14,502 bases of DNA from Bacillota bacterium (GTDB taxonomy: Bacteria > Bacillota > Clostridia > Oscillospirales > Acutalibacteraceae): the NCBI GenBank assembly GCA_023458755.1, contig JAEWYE010000003.1:1-14502 (forward strand), read 5' to 3'. Shown here one piece after another: positions 7,017-14,502 of the stretch. The notes under the pieces were generated by a model. That model saw only the letters and a program-made list of their open reading frames with translations, was not told the origin of the DNA and ran no database searches. A program made the position numbers and the translations under genes. Every line of letters starts with the position of its first letter. Position 1 is the first letter of the stretch.

Positions 7017-7877
7017 ATGGAATTTTTAATTGTTACCGGACTTTCCGGCGCTGGCAAATCAAGAGCAATCGACGCATTGGAGGATATAGACTTTTATTGT
7101 GTCGATAATATCCCGCCCAAACTCATTCCGATTTTCTATGAGCTTTGCCAGCAGGCGAAAAGCGGTTTGAACCGTGTTGCCGTGGTTACCGATATTCGCG
7201 GCGGCAATATGTTTGACAGCCTGTTCGATGCCCTTGATGCGCTGAAAAATGAAAATCGTGACTATCGAATCCTGTTTCTGGATGCCAGCGATCTGGTGCT
7301 GATTAACCGCTTTAAAGAGACAAGGCGCAAGCATCCTTTGGCGGATAACTACCTCGGTTCGCTGGAACAGGCGGTAAAGCTGGAACGCGATGTGTTAAAG
7401 CCGGTGCGCGACCGTGCAGATTATATTATTGATACTTCCTATCTTTCGCCTGCACAGCTAAAAGAACGCATTTCTAATCTGTTTTTGGGCGACGCGTCCG
7501 AAGCGCTCATGATTCATTGTGTATCCTTCGGATTTAAGTACGGTTTGCCTTCGGAATCTGATTTGGTTTTTGACGTGCGCTGTCTGCCGAATCCGTATTA
7601 TGTGGAGGAACTCAAAAATTTGACCGGGCTGGATGATCCGGTTCGCGACTATGTGATGAAGTGGGATCAGACGCAGGGCTTCATTTCCCGCATGTTAAAC
7701 TTAATTGATTTCATGATTCCGCTTTACTGCAACGAAGGCAAAAGCCAGCTAGTCATCGCTATGGGCTGTACGGGAGGACACCACCGTTCTGTCGCATTGG
7801 CACAGCTTCTTTATAATCATTTGCTGGAAAACGGAAAAAGAACCAGCGTGAATCACCGCGATATTCAAAAACAATAA
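7017..7877 (+). CDS. rapZ: RNase adapter / nucleotide-binding protein RapZ (YvcJ)
   Basis: RapZ/YvcJ proteins bind and hydrolyse nucleotides. In E. coli the protein delivers the small RNA GlmZ to RNase E to control glucosamine-6-phosphate synthesis; in Firmicutes the role is less clear and includes competence in B. subtilis. The 286-residue product has the P-loop GLSGAGKS (8-15), CVDNIPP (28-34), a DIRGG segment (59-63), and the C-terminal domain with SFGFKYG, FDVRCLPNP and GCTGGHHRS (250-258). The ATG at 7017 is preferred because GAGAGGA ends 6 bases before it and the P-loop then sits at the usual distance. An in-frame ATG at 6969 with its own AGAGGG would add 16 residues. The product lies 16 bases before whiA; the yvcK gene usually found between them is missing. 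Confidence 0.94.
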   Translation: MEFLIVTGLSGAGKSRAIDALEDIDFYCVDNIPPKLIPIFYELCQQAKSGLNRVAVVTDIRGGNMFDSLFDALDALKNENRDYRILFLDASDLVLINRFKETRRKHPLADNYLGSLEQAVKLERDVLKPVRDRADYIIDTSYLSPAQLKERISNLFLGDASEALMIHCVSFGFKYGLPSESDLVFDVRCLPNPYYVEELKNLTGLDDPVRDYVMKWDQTQGFISRMLNLIDFMIPLYCNEGKSQLVIAMGCTGGHHRSVALAQLLYNHLLENGKRTSVNHRDIQKQ

Positions 7878-7893
7878 AAGGTAGTTGCTTTTT

Positions 7894-8811
7894 ATGTCTT
7901 TTGCGTCGGAAACCAAAAATGAAATCTGTAAAGGAATGCCGCAGAACTCCTGTTGCCAAAAGGCAGAGTGCTACGGCTTGCTTTTATTTGCCAAGAACTT
8001 TTCCCTGCATACCATTACGCTTACTACGGAGAATGGTACGGTTGCCCATCATGCCGCACAGCTTGCGGCACGCGTAACCGGCAGTTATGTCGATCTTTCT
8101 ACCGCGCTTTTCCATGCTGATGCGCATAAAAGCGCCTATACGCTCACTGTCGCGGGGGAGGAACAGCGCAAGGCTGTACTTGCGTGCTTTGGCTATGACG
8201 GCAGTGAAATCAGCCTGCGCATCAATCATGCAAATTTGGATGGGGATTGCTGTGAAAGTGCGTTCCTGAAGGGAGCGTTTTTATCCTGTGGAACGGTAAC
8301 CAATCCCGAAAAAGACTATCATTTAGAGTTCGTCGTTCCGTTTTTGAATCTGGCTCGAGATTTTATCACGCTTTTGTCCGAAGTGGATTCTTTGGATTTG
8401 CAGCCCGCGCTGGTGAACCGTAAGGGCGCTTATGTGGTTTATATCAAAGGCAGTGAACGCATAGCAGATTTGCTTACCTACATAGGCGCACCCAATGCCG
8501 CCATGGAACTTATGCAGGTGAAAATGGTTAAAGAAGTCCGTAATTATGTGAACCGGAAAACAAACTTTGAAACCGCAAATATTGACAAGACAGTTTCCGC
8601 GGCGGCAAAGCAAGTGGAAGCCATTGAGAAAATAAGCAGGAGCATGGGGCTGGAATCTTTGCCGGAGGAGCTGCGCGAGCTTGCCGCCCTGCGCCTTGAA
8701 AATCCGGAAATGTCATTGCGGGAATTGGGTGAGAGTCTTTCCGAGCCAATCAGCCGATCCGGCGTCAATCACCGACTGCAGCGGCTTATGGAGATTGCGG
8801 AGAATTTATAA
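7894..8811 (+). CDS. whiA: DNA-binding protein WhiA
   Basis: WhiA is a conserved Gram-positive protein that controls sporulation genes in Streptomyces and affects cell division and chromosome segregation in Bacillus. The 305-residue product has an N-terminal LAGLIDADG-endonuclease-like fold without nuclease activity (including AFLKGAFLSCGTVTNP, about residues 120-140). The family motif RNYVNRKTNFETANIDK follows, then a C-terminal helix-turn-helix in MSLRELGESLSEPISRSGV. The ATG at 7894 fits the family start (SFASETKNEI). Its ribosome site, AAAAGG, is rather far away (12 bases), and an in-frame TTG at 7885 is too close to it. It lies between rapZ and dnaE with gaps of 16 and 22 bases, so it is almost surely in one transcript with them. 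Confidence 0.94.
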   Translation: MSFASETKNEICKGMPQNSCCQKAECYGLLLFAKNFSLHTITLTTENGTVAHHAAQLAARVTGSYVDLSTALFHADAHKSAYTLTVAGEEQRKAVLACFGYDGSEISLRINHANLDGDCCESAFLKGAFLSCGTVTNPEKDYHLEFVVPFLNLARDFITLLSEVDSLDLQPALVNRKGAYVVYIKGSERIADLLTYIGAPNAAMELMQVKMVKEVRNYVNRKTNFETANIDKTVSAAAKQVEAIEKISRSMGLESLPEELRELAALRLENPEMSLRELGESLSEPISRSGVNHRLQRLMEIAENL

Positions 8812-8833
8812 CTGCCGTGAAAAGGAGAACATC

Positions 8834-11800
8834 ATGGGGTTTGTACATTTGCATGTGCACAGCGAATACAGTCTGCTGGACGGCGCTTGCCGTATCCGCA
8901 GCTTAGTCGATACCGCGGCTGAAATGGGGCAAACGGCGGTTGCGATTACCGACCACGGCGTTATGTACGGCGCGGTCGATTTTTATAAGGCGGCAAAAAA
9001 TCGCGGAATAAAACCGATTATCGGCTGTGAGGTATATGTGGCGAAGCGTACCCGCTTTGATAAAATTCATGAATTGGATGGGGAAAACCGTCATCTTGTA
9101 TTGCTGTGCAAAAATAATACCGGCTATCAAAATCTGATTGCCATGGTTTCCAAAGCATGGACAGAGGGCTTTTACAGCAAACCGCGTGTCGATTATGAAC
9201 TGTTGGAAACCTACAGCGAGGGACTGATTGCTCTTTCTGCCTGTTTGGCCGGCGAAATACCGCGTGCTCTTATCGGCAATGACTATATGGGCGCGAAAGA
9301 AACCGCTTTACGGCTGGACAGCATCTTTGGGCACGGCAATTTTTATTTGGAACTTCAAGATCATGGCATCCGCGAGCAGAAAATCATCAACCCTATGCTT
9401 GTTTCCCTTTCCAAGGAAACAGGTATCCCGCTTGTCGCGACCAACGACTGCCACTACCTTAAGCAAGAGGATGAAAAGATGCACCATATTCTTTTGTGCA
9501 TCCAGACCAATCACACGGTGGAAGACAAAGACGGCATGGAGTTCAGCTCCGATCAGTTTTATTATAAAAGTGAATCGGAAATGCGGGCACTTTTCCCCTA
9601 TATACCGGAGGCATGCGATAATACCGTTTTGATTGCCGATCAGTGTAATGTTGAGTTTGAGTTCGGCAGTACGAAGCTGCCGCATTTTGATACGCCGAAC
9701 GGGCAGGAGAACGTCGCCTATTTTCACGATAAATGTTACGAAGGTCTGCATCTCCATTACGGTGAACAACCGGAGCAAAGTATTGTGGACAGGCTTGAAT
9801 ATGAATTGGCCACCATTGAAAAGATGGGTTATGTCAATTATTATTTGATTGTGCACGATTTTGTGCGCTACGCGAAATCTGTCGGAATTCCGGTCGGGCC
9901 GGGCAGAGGTTCCGGCGCCGGAAGCCTCGCGGCATACTGCATTGGAATAACCGGAATCGACCCGCTTAAATACGATTTGCTCTTTGAACGCTTTTTAAAT
10001 CCGGAACGTGTCAGCATGCCGGATTTTGATATTGATTTCAGTGACGAACGCAGACAGGAAATGATCGAGTACGTGGTTCGCAAATACGGTGCCGATCACG
10101 TTGCGCAGATCGTAACCTTCGGTACAATGGCGGCACGCGGCTCCATTCGCGATGTCGGGCGTGCTCTGGCAATACCTTATGCCGCAGTGGACGAGGTAGC
10201 TAAACTGATTCCGGGTGAACCGAACATTACACTTGAACGTGCGCTCAGCATTTCCAAAGAGCTAAAAGTGCGTTATGACACGGACCTACAGATTCATGAC
10301 TTAATTGATATGGCGCGTAAGCTGGAAGGTATGCCGCGCCACGCGTCCACCCATGCCGCCGGTGTGGTTATTACCGATAAGCCGGTAGCGGAATATGTTC
10401 CTCTTGCCAAAAACGATGAATCTACGGTTACCCAGTACACTATGACAACGCTTGAGGAACTCGGCCTTTTGAAAATGGACTTTTTGGGGCTTCGCAATTT
10501 ATCTGTTATAGACGACGCGCGGAAGATGATCCGCAGGTCTGTTCCGAATTTTCAAATGGAAGAGATTCCTTTGAATGACCCAAAGGTTTTCGAGATGTTT
10601 TCTATGGGTGCCACACAGGGCATCTTTCAGTTTGAATCCGCCGGCATGACAAGCGTAATTATGCAGCTTCGGCCGGAAAATATCGAAGATTTAATCGCGG
10701 TCAATTCCCTTTACCGCCCCGGACCGATGGATTCCATTCCCCGTTACATTGAGTATCGGCACAATCCGCAGAAAGTCACTTATAAACATCCCCTGCTGGA
10801 GAGCATTCTAAATGTGACCTATGGCTGTATTGTCTATCAGGAACAGGTCATGCAGATATTCCGTACGCTGGCCGGTTATTCCCTTGGACGAGCGGATATC
10901 GTGCGCCGCGCCATGTCCAAGAAGAAAGCAAGCGTAATGGAACGCGAGCGGCAAATTTTTATTTACGGCCTTACCGGGGAAGACGGCAGTGTTGAAGTAG
11001 AAGGCTGTGTGCGCCGCGGTGTGGATGAGGAAACCGCAAAATCTATCTTCAGCGAAATGGAAAGCTTTGCGTCCTACGCGTTTAACAAGTCACACGCGGC
11101 GGCCTATGCCAATTTGTCGTATCAGACCGCGTGGCTCAAATGCAATTATCCGCGCGAATATATGGCGGCGCTGCTTACCAGTGTGCTGGACAGCACCAAC
11201 AAAGTCGCAAGCTATATCGCGGAATGCGCGCGTCTTGGCATTCGCGTTCTTCCGCCGCATGTCAATTACAGTGAAGACAGCTTCAGTGTTGCCGGAAACG
11301 ATATCCGCTTTGGTCTGCGCGCGGTCAAAAATCTTGGCAAGGGCTTTATTGCCGGATTAACGAAAGAGCGTGAAAGTAACGGCTCGTTTACTTCCTTTTA
11401 TCAGTTCTGTAAGCGTATGTATGGCATAGATTTGAACCGGCGTGCCCTCGAAAGTCTGATTAAATGCGGAGCGCTGGATTCGCTGGGGTATAACCGCCGC
11501 GAAATGCTCACAAGCGTCAACGCCATTCTTGACAGTTTGGATGCGGACAAGCACCATAATATAGACGGTCAGATGGGATTTTTTGACGCGTCGTCTCAAA
11601 ACAGCGTGGATATGGAATTTAAAATAGAGCCAAAGCCGGATTTGTCGGTATCCGATAAACTGGTTATGGAAAAGGAAGTGACCGGAATGTATCTTTCCGG
11701 CCACCCAATGGCCGAATATCTGCCGGTTTATGATGCGATTCATGCGAGCAAAACAGGAGAGATTATCGAGGATACCCAGGAGCACGGCGGCAGATATCAC

Positions 11801-12331
11801 GACGGGGAACGGATAATCCTTTTGGGGATTATTACCGCCGTAAAATTGAAGGTAACAAAAAGCAACAGTACCATGGCGTTTGTCACACTCGAAGATATGT
11901 TCGGCGCAATCGAACTGCTGGTGTTCCCGAACACGCTGTCCCAGTATGCCCATTTGGTTGCGGAAGGGAAAATCGTAAAAATTTCCGGACGAATCAGCGT
12001 AACGGAGGAGAAAGATACAAAAGTAATCTGTGAACAGGTGCTGCTTCCTCCGAATATCAAAGAGGCGCAAAGCATGGAGCAACAAACGGTTCATAAAAAG
12101 TCCGGCCGTCCGGGGTTATATATCAAGGCTGCAAACGAAGAGGATCCGCTTTATAAAAAGGCGCTCCGGTATATTGCGGTATTTGACGGTGCCACACCGC
12201 TCTATGTTTTTTTCACCGAAACGAACAAGCTAATGCAGGCACCCGCGCATTTTCGGGTAAGCTTAAATGATGTATTGCTGCGCGAACTCAAAAAACTGCT
12301 GGGGGATACTAATGTTGCGGTAAATGAATGA
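8834..12331 (+). CDS. dnaE: DNA polymerase III subunit alpha (DnaE type)
   Basis: This is a replicative C-family DNA polymerase of 1165 residues. Domains in order: an N-terminal PHP domain (about 1-280) with its metal ligands kept (HLHVH 5-9, TDH to His41, Glu66, His87, NDCHY), so it may be an active proofreading-type or pyrophosphatase site. The palm follows, with GPGRGSGAGS and PDFDID (Asp397, Asp399, Asp401) plus Asp549 in KMDFLGL, together supplying the catalytic triad. Then come the fingers with SLYRPGPMD, a helix-hairpin-helix region (about 800-890) and an OB fold (about 990-1065). No exonuclease domain is present, so it is DnaE and not PolC. AAAGGAG lies 6 bases before the ATG. The reading frame stays open upstream into whiA, but that extension has no family support. 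Confidence 0.96.
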   Translation: MGFVHLHVHSEYSLLDGACRIRSLVDTAAEMGQTAVAITDHGVMYGAVDFYKAAKNRGIKPIIGCEVYVAKRTRFDKIHELDGENRHLVLLCKNNTGYQNLIAMVSKAWTEGFYSKPRVDYELLETYSEGLIALSACLAGEIPRALIGNDYMGAKETALRLDSIFGHGNFYLELQDHGIREQKIINPMLVSLSKETGIPLVATNDCHYLKQEDEKMHHILLCIQTNHTVEDKDGMEFSSDQFYYKSESEMRALFPYIPEACDNTVLIADQCNVEFEFGSTKLPHFDTPNGQENVAYFHDKCYEGLHLHYGEQPEQSIVDRLEYELATIEKMGYVNYYLIVHDFVRYAKSVGIPVGPGRGSGAGSLAAYCIGITGIDPLKYDLLFERFLNPERVSMPDFDIDFSDERRQEMIEYVVRKYGADHVAQIVTFGTMAARGSIRDVGRALAIPYAAVDEVAKLIPGEPNITLERALSISKELKVRYDTDLQIHDLIDMARKLEGMPRHASTHAAGVVITDKPVAEYVPLAKNDESTVTQYTMTTLEELGLLKMDFLGLRNLSVIDDARKMIRRSVPNFQMEEIPLNDPKVFEMFSMGATQGIFQFESAGMTSVIMQLRPENIEDLIAVNSLYRPGPMDSIPRYIEYRHNPQKVTYKHPLLESILNVTYGCIVYQEQVMQIFRTLAGYSLGRADIVRRAMSKKKASVMERERQIFIYGLTGEDGSVEVEGCVRRGVDEETAKSIFSEMESFASYAFNKSHAAAYANLSYQTAWLKCNYPREYMAALLTSVLDSTNKVASYIAECARLGIRVLPPHVNYSEDSFSVAGNDIRFGLRAVKNLGKGFIAGLTKERESNGSFTSFYQFCKRMYGIDLNRRALESLIKCGALDSLGYNRREMLTSVNAILDSLDADKHHNIDGQMGFFDASSQNSVDMEFKIEPKPDLSVSDKLVMEKEVTGMYLSGHPMAEYLPVYDAIHASKTGEIIEDTQEHGGRYHDGERIILLGIITAVKLKVTKSNSTMAFVTLEDMFGAIELLVFPNTLSQYAHLVAEGKIVKISGRISVTEEKDTKVICEQVLLPPNIKEAQSMEQQTVHKKSGRPGLYIKAANEEDPLYKKALRYIAVFDGATPLYVFFTETNKLMQAPAHFRVSLNDVLLRELKKLLGDTNVAVNE

Positions 12332-12475
12332 TGTTGTTTATCTGCGGCTTTGTTTGTAGGAAGAAATCGAATTGGCCATGTCGAATTATAAGTTTATTCG
12401 TAGTGCTAAATTGGAACCAAAAACAGAAATGCAACATTTATCCATACAGCAGAAACTTTCATCCATATGAATTAC

Positions 12476-12505
12476 TTGATTATCGCATGAGGGTTATACT
12501 ATAAT
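12476..12505 (+). promoter_or_regulatory. Probable promoter of pfkA
   Basis: TTGATT (12476-12481) and TATAAT (12500-12505) are separated by 18 bases; a second overlapping -10 candidate, TATACT, is at 12495-12500. Transcription would start near 12512, about 48 bases before pfkA. The rest of the 228-base gap after dnaE shows no clear terminator or other element. Confidence 0.65.
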
Positions 12506-12559
12506 AAATATGTTTATTTCAGTATAAATTTAATAAATTAACCTAGGGGGAAATGAATT

Positions 12560-13528
12560 ATGAGCAGCAAAAAGATTGCGGTTCTGACAAGTGGCGGAGA
12601 CGCACCTGGAATGAACGCGGCTGTGCGTGCAGTTGTAAGAGCCGGTCTTTACTATGGTATGAGTGTTTACGGAGTCTACAGGGGATATAACGGACTTCTT
12701 AACGGTGATATGGAAGAAATGAGCCTGCGCAGTGTTTCCGACATTATCAATCTTGGCGGAACGATGCTGTATACCGCGCGCAGTCCTGAATTCAACACAC
12801 CTGCGGGTGTACAGAAGGCAGCGGACCAATGCCGCAAGCTCGGCGTTGAAGGTGTTGTCGTTATCGGCGGTGATGGTTCGTTCCGCGGCGCGAGAGATTT
12901 GACCGCAGCGGGCATTCGTTGTATCGGCGTACCGGGTACCATTGACAATGATATTGCCTGCAGTGAGTATACCATTGGCTTTGATACAGCTATGAACACC
13001 GCTATGGAGCTGATTGACAGACTGCGCGATACAACCGAATCCCACGACCGCTGCAGCGTTGTTGAAGTTATGGGCAGAAGATGCGGCGATATCGCTTTGC
13101 ATACCGGTATTTCCATCGGCGCTACCGCGATTCTCGTTCCTGAAGTTCCGTTTGACTTCCAAAAGGATGTTATTGAGCGCATTCGCTTAACGCAGAAAAC
13201 GGGCAAACGGCATTTTATCGTCGTTGTTGCCGAGGGCGTTGGCGGTGTTGAAAACCTTGCAAAACAAATTGAGGAACAAGCCGGCATTGAAACCAGAGCA
13301 ACCATTCTCGGTCATGTGCAGCGCGGCGGTTCCCCGACTTTGCGCGATCGCCTTGTTGCCAGTCAAATGGGTTACGAAGCTGTTAAGCTGCTTAACGAGG
13401 GTGCAAGCAACCGTGTTGTTGCCATGCAGGGTGAGCGTATTGTCAATTTTGATATTACAGAAGCTCTCAATATGAAGCGCGTATTTGACAAAGATCTTTA
13501 TGACATTGCGCTGAAAATTTCCATCTGA
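12560..13528 (+). CDS. pfkA: ATP-dependent 6-phosphofructokinase
   Basis: PfkA phosphorylates fructose 6-phosphate to fructose 1,6-bisphosphate, the committed step of glycolysis; the product is also the signal that activates HPr kinase, encoded upstream. The 322-residue length is typical of the bacterial allosteric enzyme. Seen motifs: TSGGDAPGMNAAVR (10-23), GGDGS (103-107), PGTIDND (125-131, catalytic Asp129), EVMGRRCGDIAL (169-180) and ILGHVQRGGSPT near residue 255. Gly106 in GGDGS, where pyrophosphate-dependent enzymes carry Asp, points to ATP as donor. A TAGGGGG ribosome site lies 9 bases before the ATG. Its own promoter and terminator make it a single-gene unit, although read-through from dnaE is possible. 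Confidence 0.96.
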   Translation: MSSKKIAVLTSGGDAPGMNAAVRAVVRAGLYYGMSVYGVYRGYNGLLNGDMEEMSLRSVSDIINLGGTMLYTARSPEFNTPAGVQKAADQCRKLGVEGVVVIGGDGSFRGARDLTAAGIRCIGVPGTIDNDIACSEYTIGFDTAMNTAMELIDRLRDTTESHDRCSVVEVMGRRCGDIALHTGISIGATAILVPEVPFDFQKDVIERIRLTQKTGKRHFIVVVAEGVGGVENLAKQIEEQAGIETRATILGHVQRGGSPTLRDRLVASQMGYEAVKLLNEGASNRVVAMQGERIVNFDITEALNMKRVFDKDLYDIALKISI

Positions 13529-13540
13529 TTTTTATTATGG

Positions 13541-13577
13541 ACAAGACCTTTGCCGCCTTGGTAAAGGTCTTGTTTCC
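13541..13577 (+). terminator. Rho-independent terminator of pfkA
   Basis: ACAAGACCTTT (13541-13551) pairs perfectly with AAAGGTCTTGT (13563-13573), and the loop can add three more pairs. The T-tract is short (three Ts then CCC), so efficiency may be moderate. It starts 12 bases after the pfkA stop. Confidence 0.82.
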
Positions 13578-13662
13578 CTATCTAGCCAAAAACACTAGCT
13601 AGGTGTTTACAGCAATATATCTCAAAGAAAAGAATTCATCTTAAAAATATTGAGAAAATATC

Positions 13663-13694
13663 TTGACATAACATGTAGAAAATGATAATATAAT
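13663..13694 (+). promoter_or_regulatory. Promoter of the tRNA cluster
   Basis: TTGACA (13663-13668) is a perfect -35. Several -10 choices overlap: TAATAT at 13686-13691 with a 17-base spacer, or the consensus TATAAT at 13689-13694 with a 20-base spacer. Either gives a start near 13698-13702 and a short leader before the first tRNA. The region from the pfkA terminator to here holds nothing else that I recognise. Confidence 0.7.
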
Positions 13695-13725
13695 ACACGC
13701 GCTGTGAAGAGTGCCGTAAATACAT

Positions 13726-13801
13726 AGGGGTATAGCTCAGTTGGTAGAGCAGCGGTCTCCAAAACCGCGTGCCGAGGGTTCAAGTCCTTCTGCCCCTGCC
13801 A
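13726..13801 (+). tRNA. tRNA-Trp (anticodon CCA)
   Basis: A full cloverleaf: acceptor AGGGGTA/TGCCCCT with one wobble pair, a D arm in TAGCTCAGTTGGTAGAGCA, an anticodon loop CTCCAAA with anticodon CCA, a T arm GAGGG/CCTTC around TTCAAGT, a G discriminator and an encoded CCA. It is 76 nt long and first in a three-tRNA transcript. Confidence 0.96.
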
Positions 13802-13804
13802 TGT

Positions 13805-13881
13805 GGCTCGGTAGTTCAGCTGGTTAGAACGCTAGCCTGTCACGCTAGAGGTCGACGGTTCGATCCCGTTCCGAGTCGCCA
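13805..13881 (+). tRNA. tRNA-Asp (anticodon GTC)
   Basis: A full cloverleaf of 77 nt: acceptor GGCTCGG/CCGAGTC, anticodon loop CTGTCAC with anticodon GTC, T loop TTCGATC, G discriminator and encoded CCA. It starts 3 bases after the tRNA-Trp gene. Confidence 0.96.
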
Positions 13882-13885
13882 ATTT

Positions 13886-13961
13886 GCTGCTATGGCTCAG
13901 TTGGCAGAGCACGTCCTTGGTAAGGACGAGGTCACGCGTTCGAATCGCGTTAGCAGCTCCA
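13886..13961 (+). tRNA. tRNA-Thr (anticodon GGT)
   Basis: A full cloverleaf of 76 nt: acceptor GCTGCTA/TAGCAGC, anticodon stem CGTCC/GGACG with loop TTGGTAA (anticodon GGT), T loop TTCGAAT, T discriminator and encoded CCA. It starts 4 bases after tRNA-Asp and its last base touches the terminator. Confidence 0.95.
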
Positions 13962-13998
13962 AAAAATCCAGTAACCATTAGGTTACTGGATTTTTTAT
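13961..13998 (+). terminator. Terminator of the tRNA cluster, probably two-way
   Basis: Bases 13961-13976 are the exact reverse complement of 13981-13996 (core AATCCAGTAACC), with a 4-nt loop ATTA. The stem has A-rich and T-rich ends on both sides, so it can also stop transcription coming leftward from the minus-strand gene that ends at 14030. Confidence 0.92.
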
Positions 13999-14029
13999 TG
14001 TCCGAATCATGGGTTTTAAACGTTTTGCT

Positions 14030-14371
14030 TTAATGATGAAGCTCCTGCACTTCTTGTGCTTTTAAATCTTTATACAGATGAAGCTTTAGCATTACCAAAC
14101 GAGCGATTGGCTGAGCAATGCAGGCTTCAACAAAGAAGGCAATAGCAAAGTTGCGGGGCCACTTATAAAAAAACATACGAATAGGTTCTACGCTTATTTG
14201 ATGGTTTCCAATCCAAGTACCAATCACAGTTAAAAAGATTGACATTAATAATACGGTAAAAAGGGTGTTTACCACCGTATGGGCGCCAAAGCTATCGTCT
14301 TCTTGTACGACGCGAGAAGTTAGCCATGTAGCTGGTTTATTCGTAATCAATACCAATGCAATTACACACAT
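14030..14371 (-). CDS. DUF2798-like membrane protein, probably 5'-truncated
   Basis: The 113-residue frame encodes three hydrophobic segments: about residues 1-16 (apparently the end of a helix), 31-54, and 73-94. The last contains WPRNFAIAFFVEACIAQPIAR, typical of DUF2798 proteins, a small family of unknown function common in Bacilli and Lactobacillales. The C-terminus is short and charged. No ribosome site precedes the ATG at 14371, and the frame stays open for only four more codons (SFIW), which extend the hydrophobic stretch, before a TAA. This suggests that the true start was lost and that the gene is a remnant. It points toward the tRNA cluster and shares no operon with the housekeeping genes. 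Family call moderately sure; function unknown. Confidence 0.55.
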   Translation of the reverse strand: MCVIALVLITNKPATWLTSRVVQEDDSFGAHTVVNTLFTVLLMSIFLTVIGTWIGNHQISVEPIRMFFYKWPRNFAIAFFVEACIAQPIARLVMLKLHLYKDLKAQEVQELHH

Positions 14372-14432
14372 CCAAATGAAAGATTAACTATTAAAAGTCA
14401 AGCCTGAAATTGAGGAAGGTGGAAAAAAGCAG

Positions 14433-14502
14433 ATGGTTAAAAAAGGGTATAGCAAAGCAGGCGTCCGGTTGAACGCCGCATCGGCTATTATGAGAAAATT
14501 AC
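14433..14502 (+). CDS. Possible start of a rightward gene cut by the window edge
   Basis: An ATG at 14433 opens a frame of 23 codons that runs off the end of the window (MVKKGYSKAGVRLNAASAIM, then RKL). GAGGAAGGTGG at 14412-14422 gives a plausible ribosome site about 10 bases upstream. The frame is also open upstream to 14388, so the true start is uncertain. The piece is basic and not recognised. It is too short to be sure that it is a gene. Confidence 0.3.
   Translation, partial: MVKKGYSKAGVRLNAASAIMRKL

Noticed and set aside
8681..8833. Upstream extension of the dnaE frame into whiA
   Set aside because: The ATG at 8834 has a strong AAAGGAG site and matches the normal DnaE N-terminus (VHLHVHSEYS); the extension is the whiA coding region read in another frame.
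11357..12094. 245-residue open frame on the minus strand inside dnaE
   Set aside because: It lies fully within a well-supported dnaE reading frame, has no recognisable domain, and its composition looks like a mirror of the coding strand.
12530..13305. Two minus-strand open frames of about 210 residues over pfkA
   Set aside because: Both are antisense to the conserved pfkA gene, overlap each other in different frames and have no family features.
13769..13981. 70-residue open frame running through the tRNA genes
   Set aside because: It is translated tRNA sequence; such frames are a familiar annotation artefact.
1..14502. CRISPR arrays, transposases, phage genes, toxin-antitoxin pairs
   Set aside because: No regularly spaced repeats and no such protein families were seen; most of the window is conserved housekeeping sequence.

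Overview
This window looks like a core chromosomal segment of a low-to-moderate G+C Gram-positive anaerobe. My inference is class Clostridia, probably the Oscillospiraceae/Ruminococcaceae side. The reasons are the Firmicutes-only HPr kinase (hprK), whiA and rapZ side by side with dnaE and pfkA, separate rather than fused secD and secF, strong AGGAGG-type ribosome sites, TTGACA/TATAAT promoters, and tRNAs with encoded CCA ends. No search could be run, so the taxon is a judgement from gene content only.

Layout. Bases 1-295 are a gene-free leader. They hold a large inverted repeat with a T-tract (probable end of an upstream unit), a near-perfect sigma-A promoter, and a terminator-like hairpin between that promoter and secD. 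Next come secD and secF (protein export motor, ATGA overlap), closed by a strong terminator. A small two-gene unit follows: a TetR-family regulator plus an 81-residue zinc-ribbon protein, with its own consensus promoter and its own terminator. Then hprK (control of carbon catabolite repression) and a stand-alone PHP phosphoesterase, followed by murB (peptidoglycan precursor synthesis). The run rapZ-whiA-dnaE is tightly spaced. pfkA (6-phosphofructokinase) has its own promoter and terminator. A cluster of tRNA-Trp, tRNA-Asp and tRNA-Thr ends in a perfect 16-bp terminator. The last ~500 bases carry, on the minus strand, a short DUF2798-like membrane-protein gene that appears to lack its 5' part, and then the possible start of a rightward gene cut by the window edge.

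The genes join protein secretion (secDF), carbon-flux control (hprK, pfkA), cell-wall synthesis and its control (murB, rapZ) and replication/division (dnaE, whiA). Most of this is conserved housekeeping synteny. The points that stand out are the possible transcription attenuator before secDF, the absence of a yvcK/glmR gene between rapZ and whiA where it is normally found, the unexplained TetR/zinc-ribbon pair, and the change to degraded or accessory sequence just past the tRNA cluster. I found no CRISPR array, transposase, phage module, toxin-antitoxin pair or other clearly novel system.
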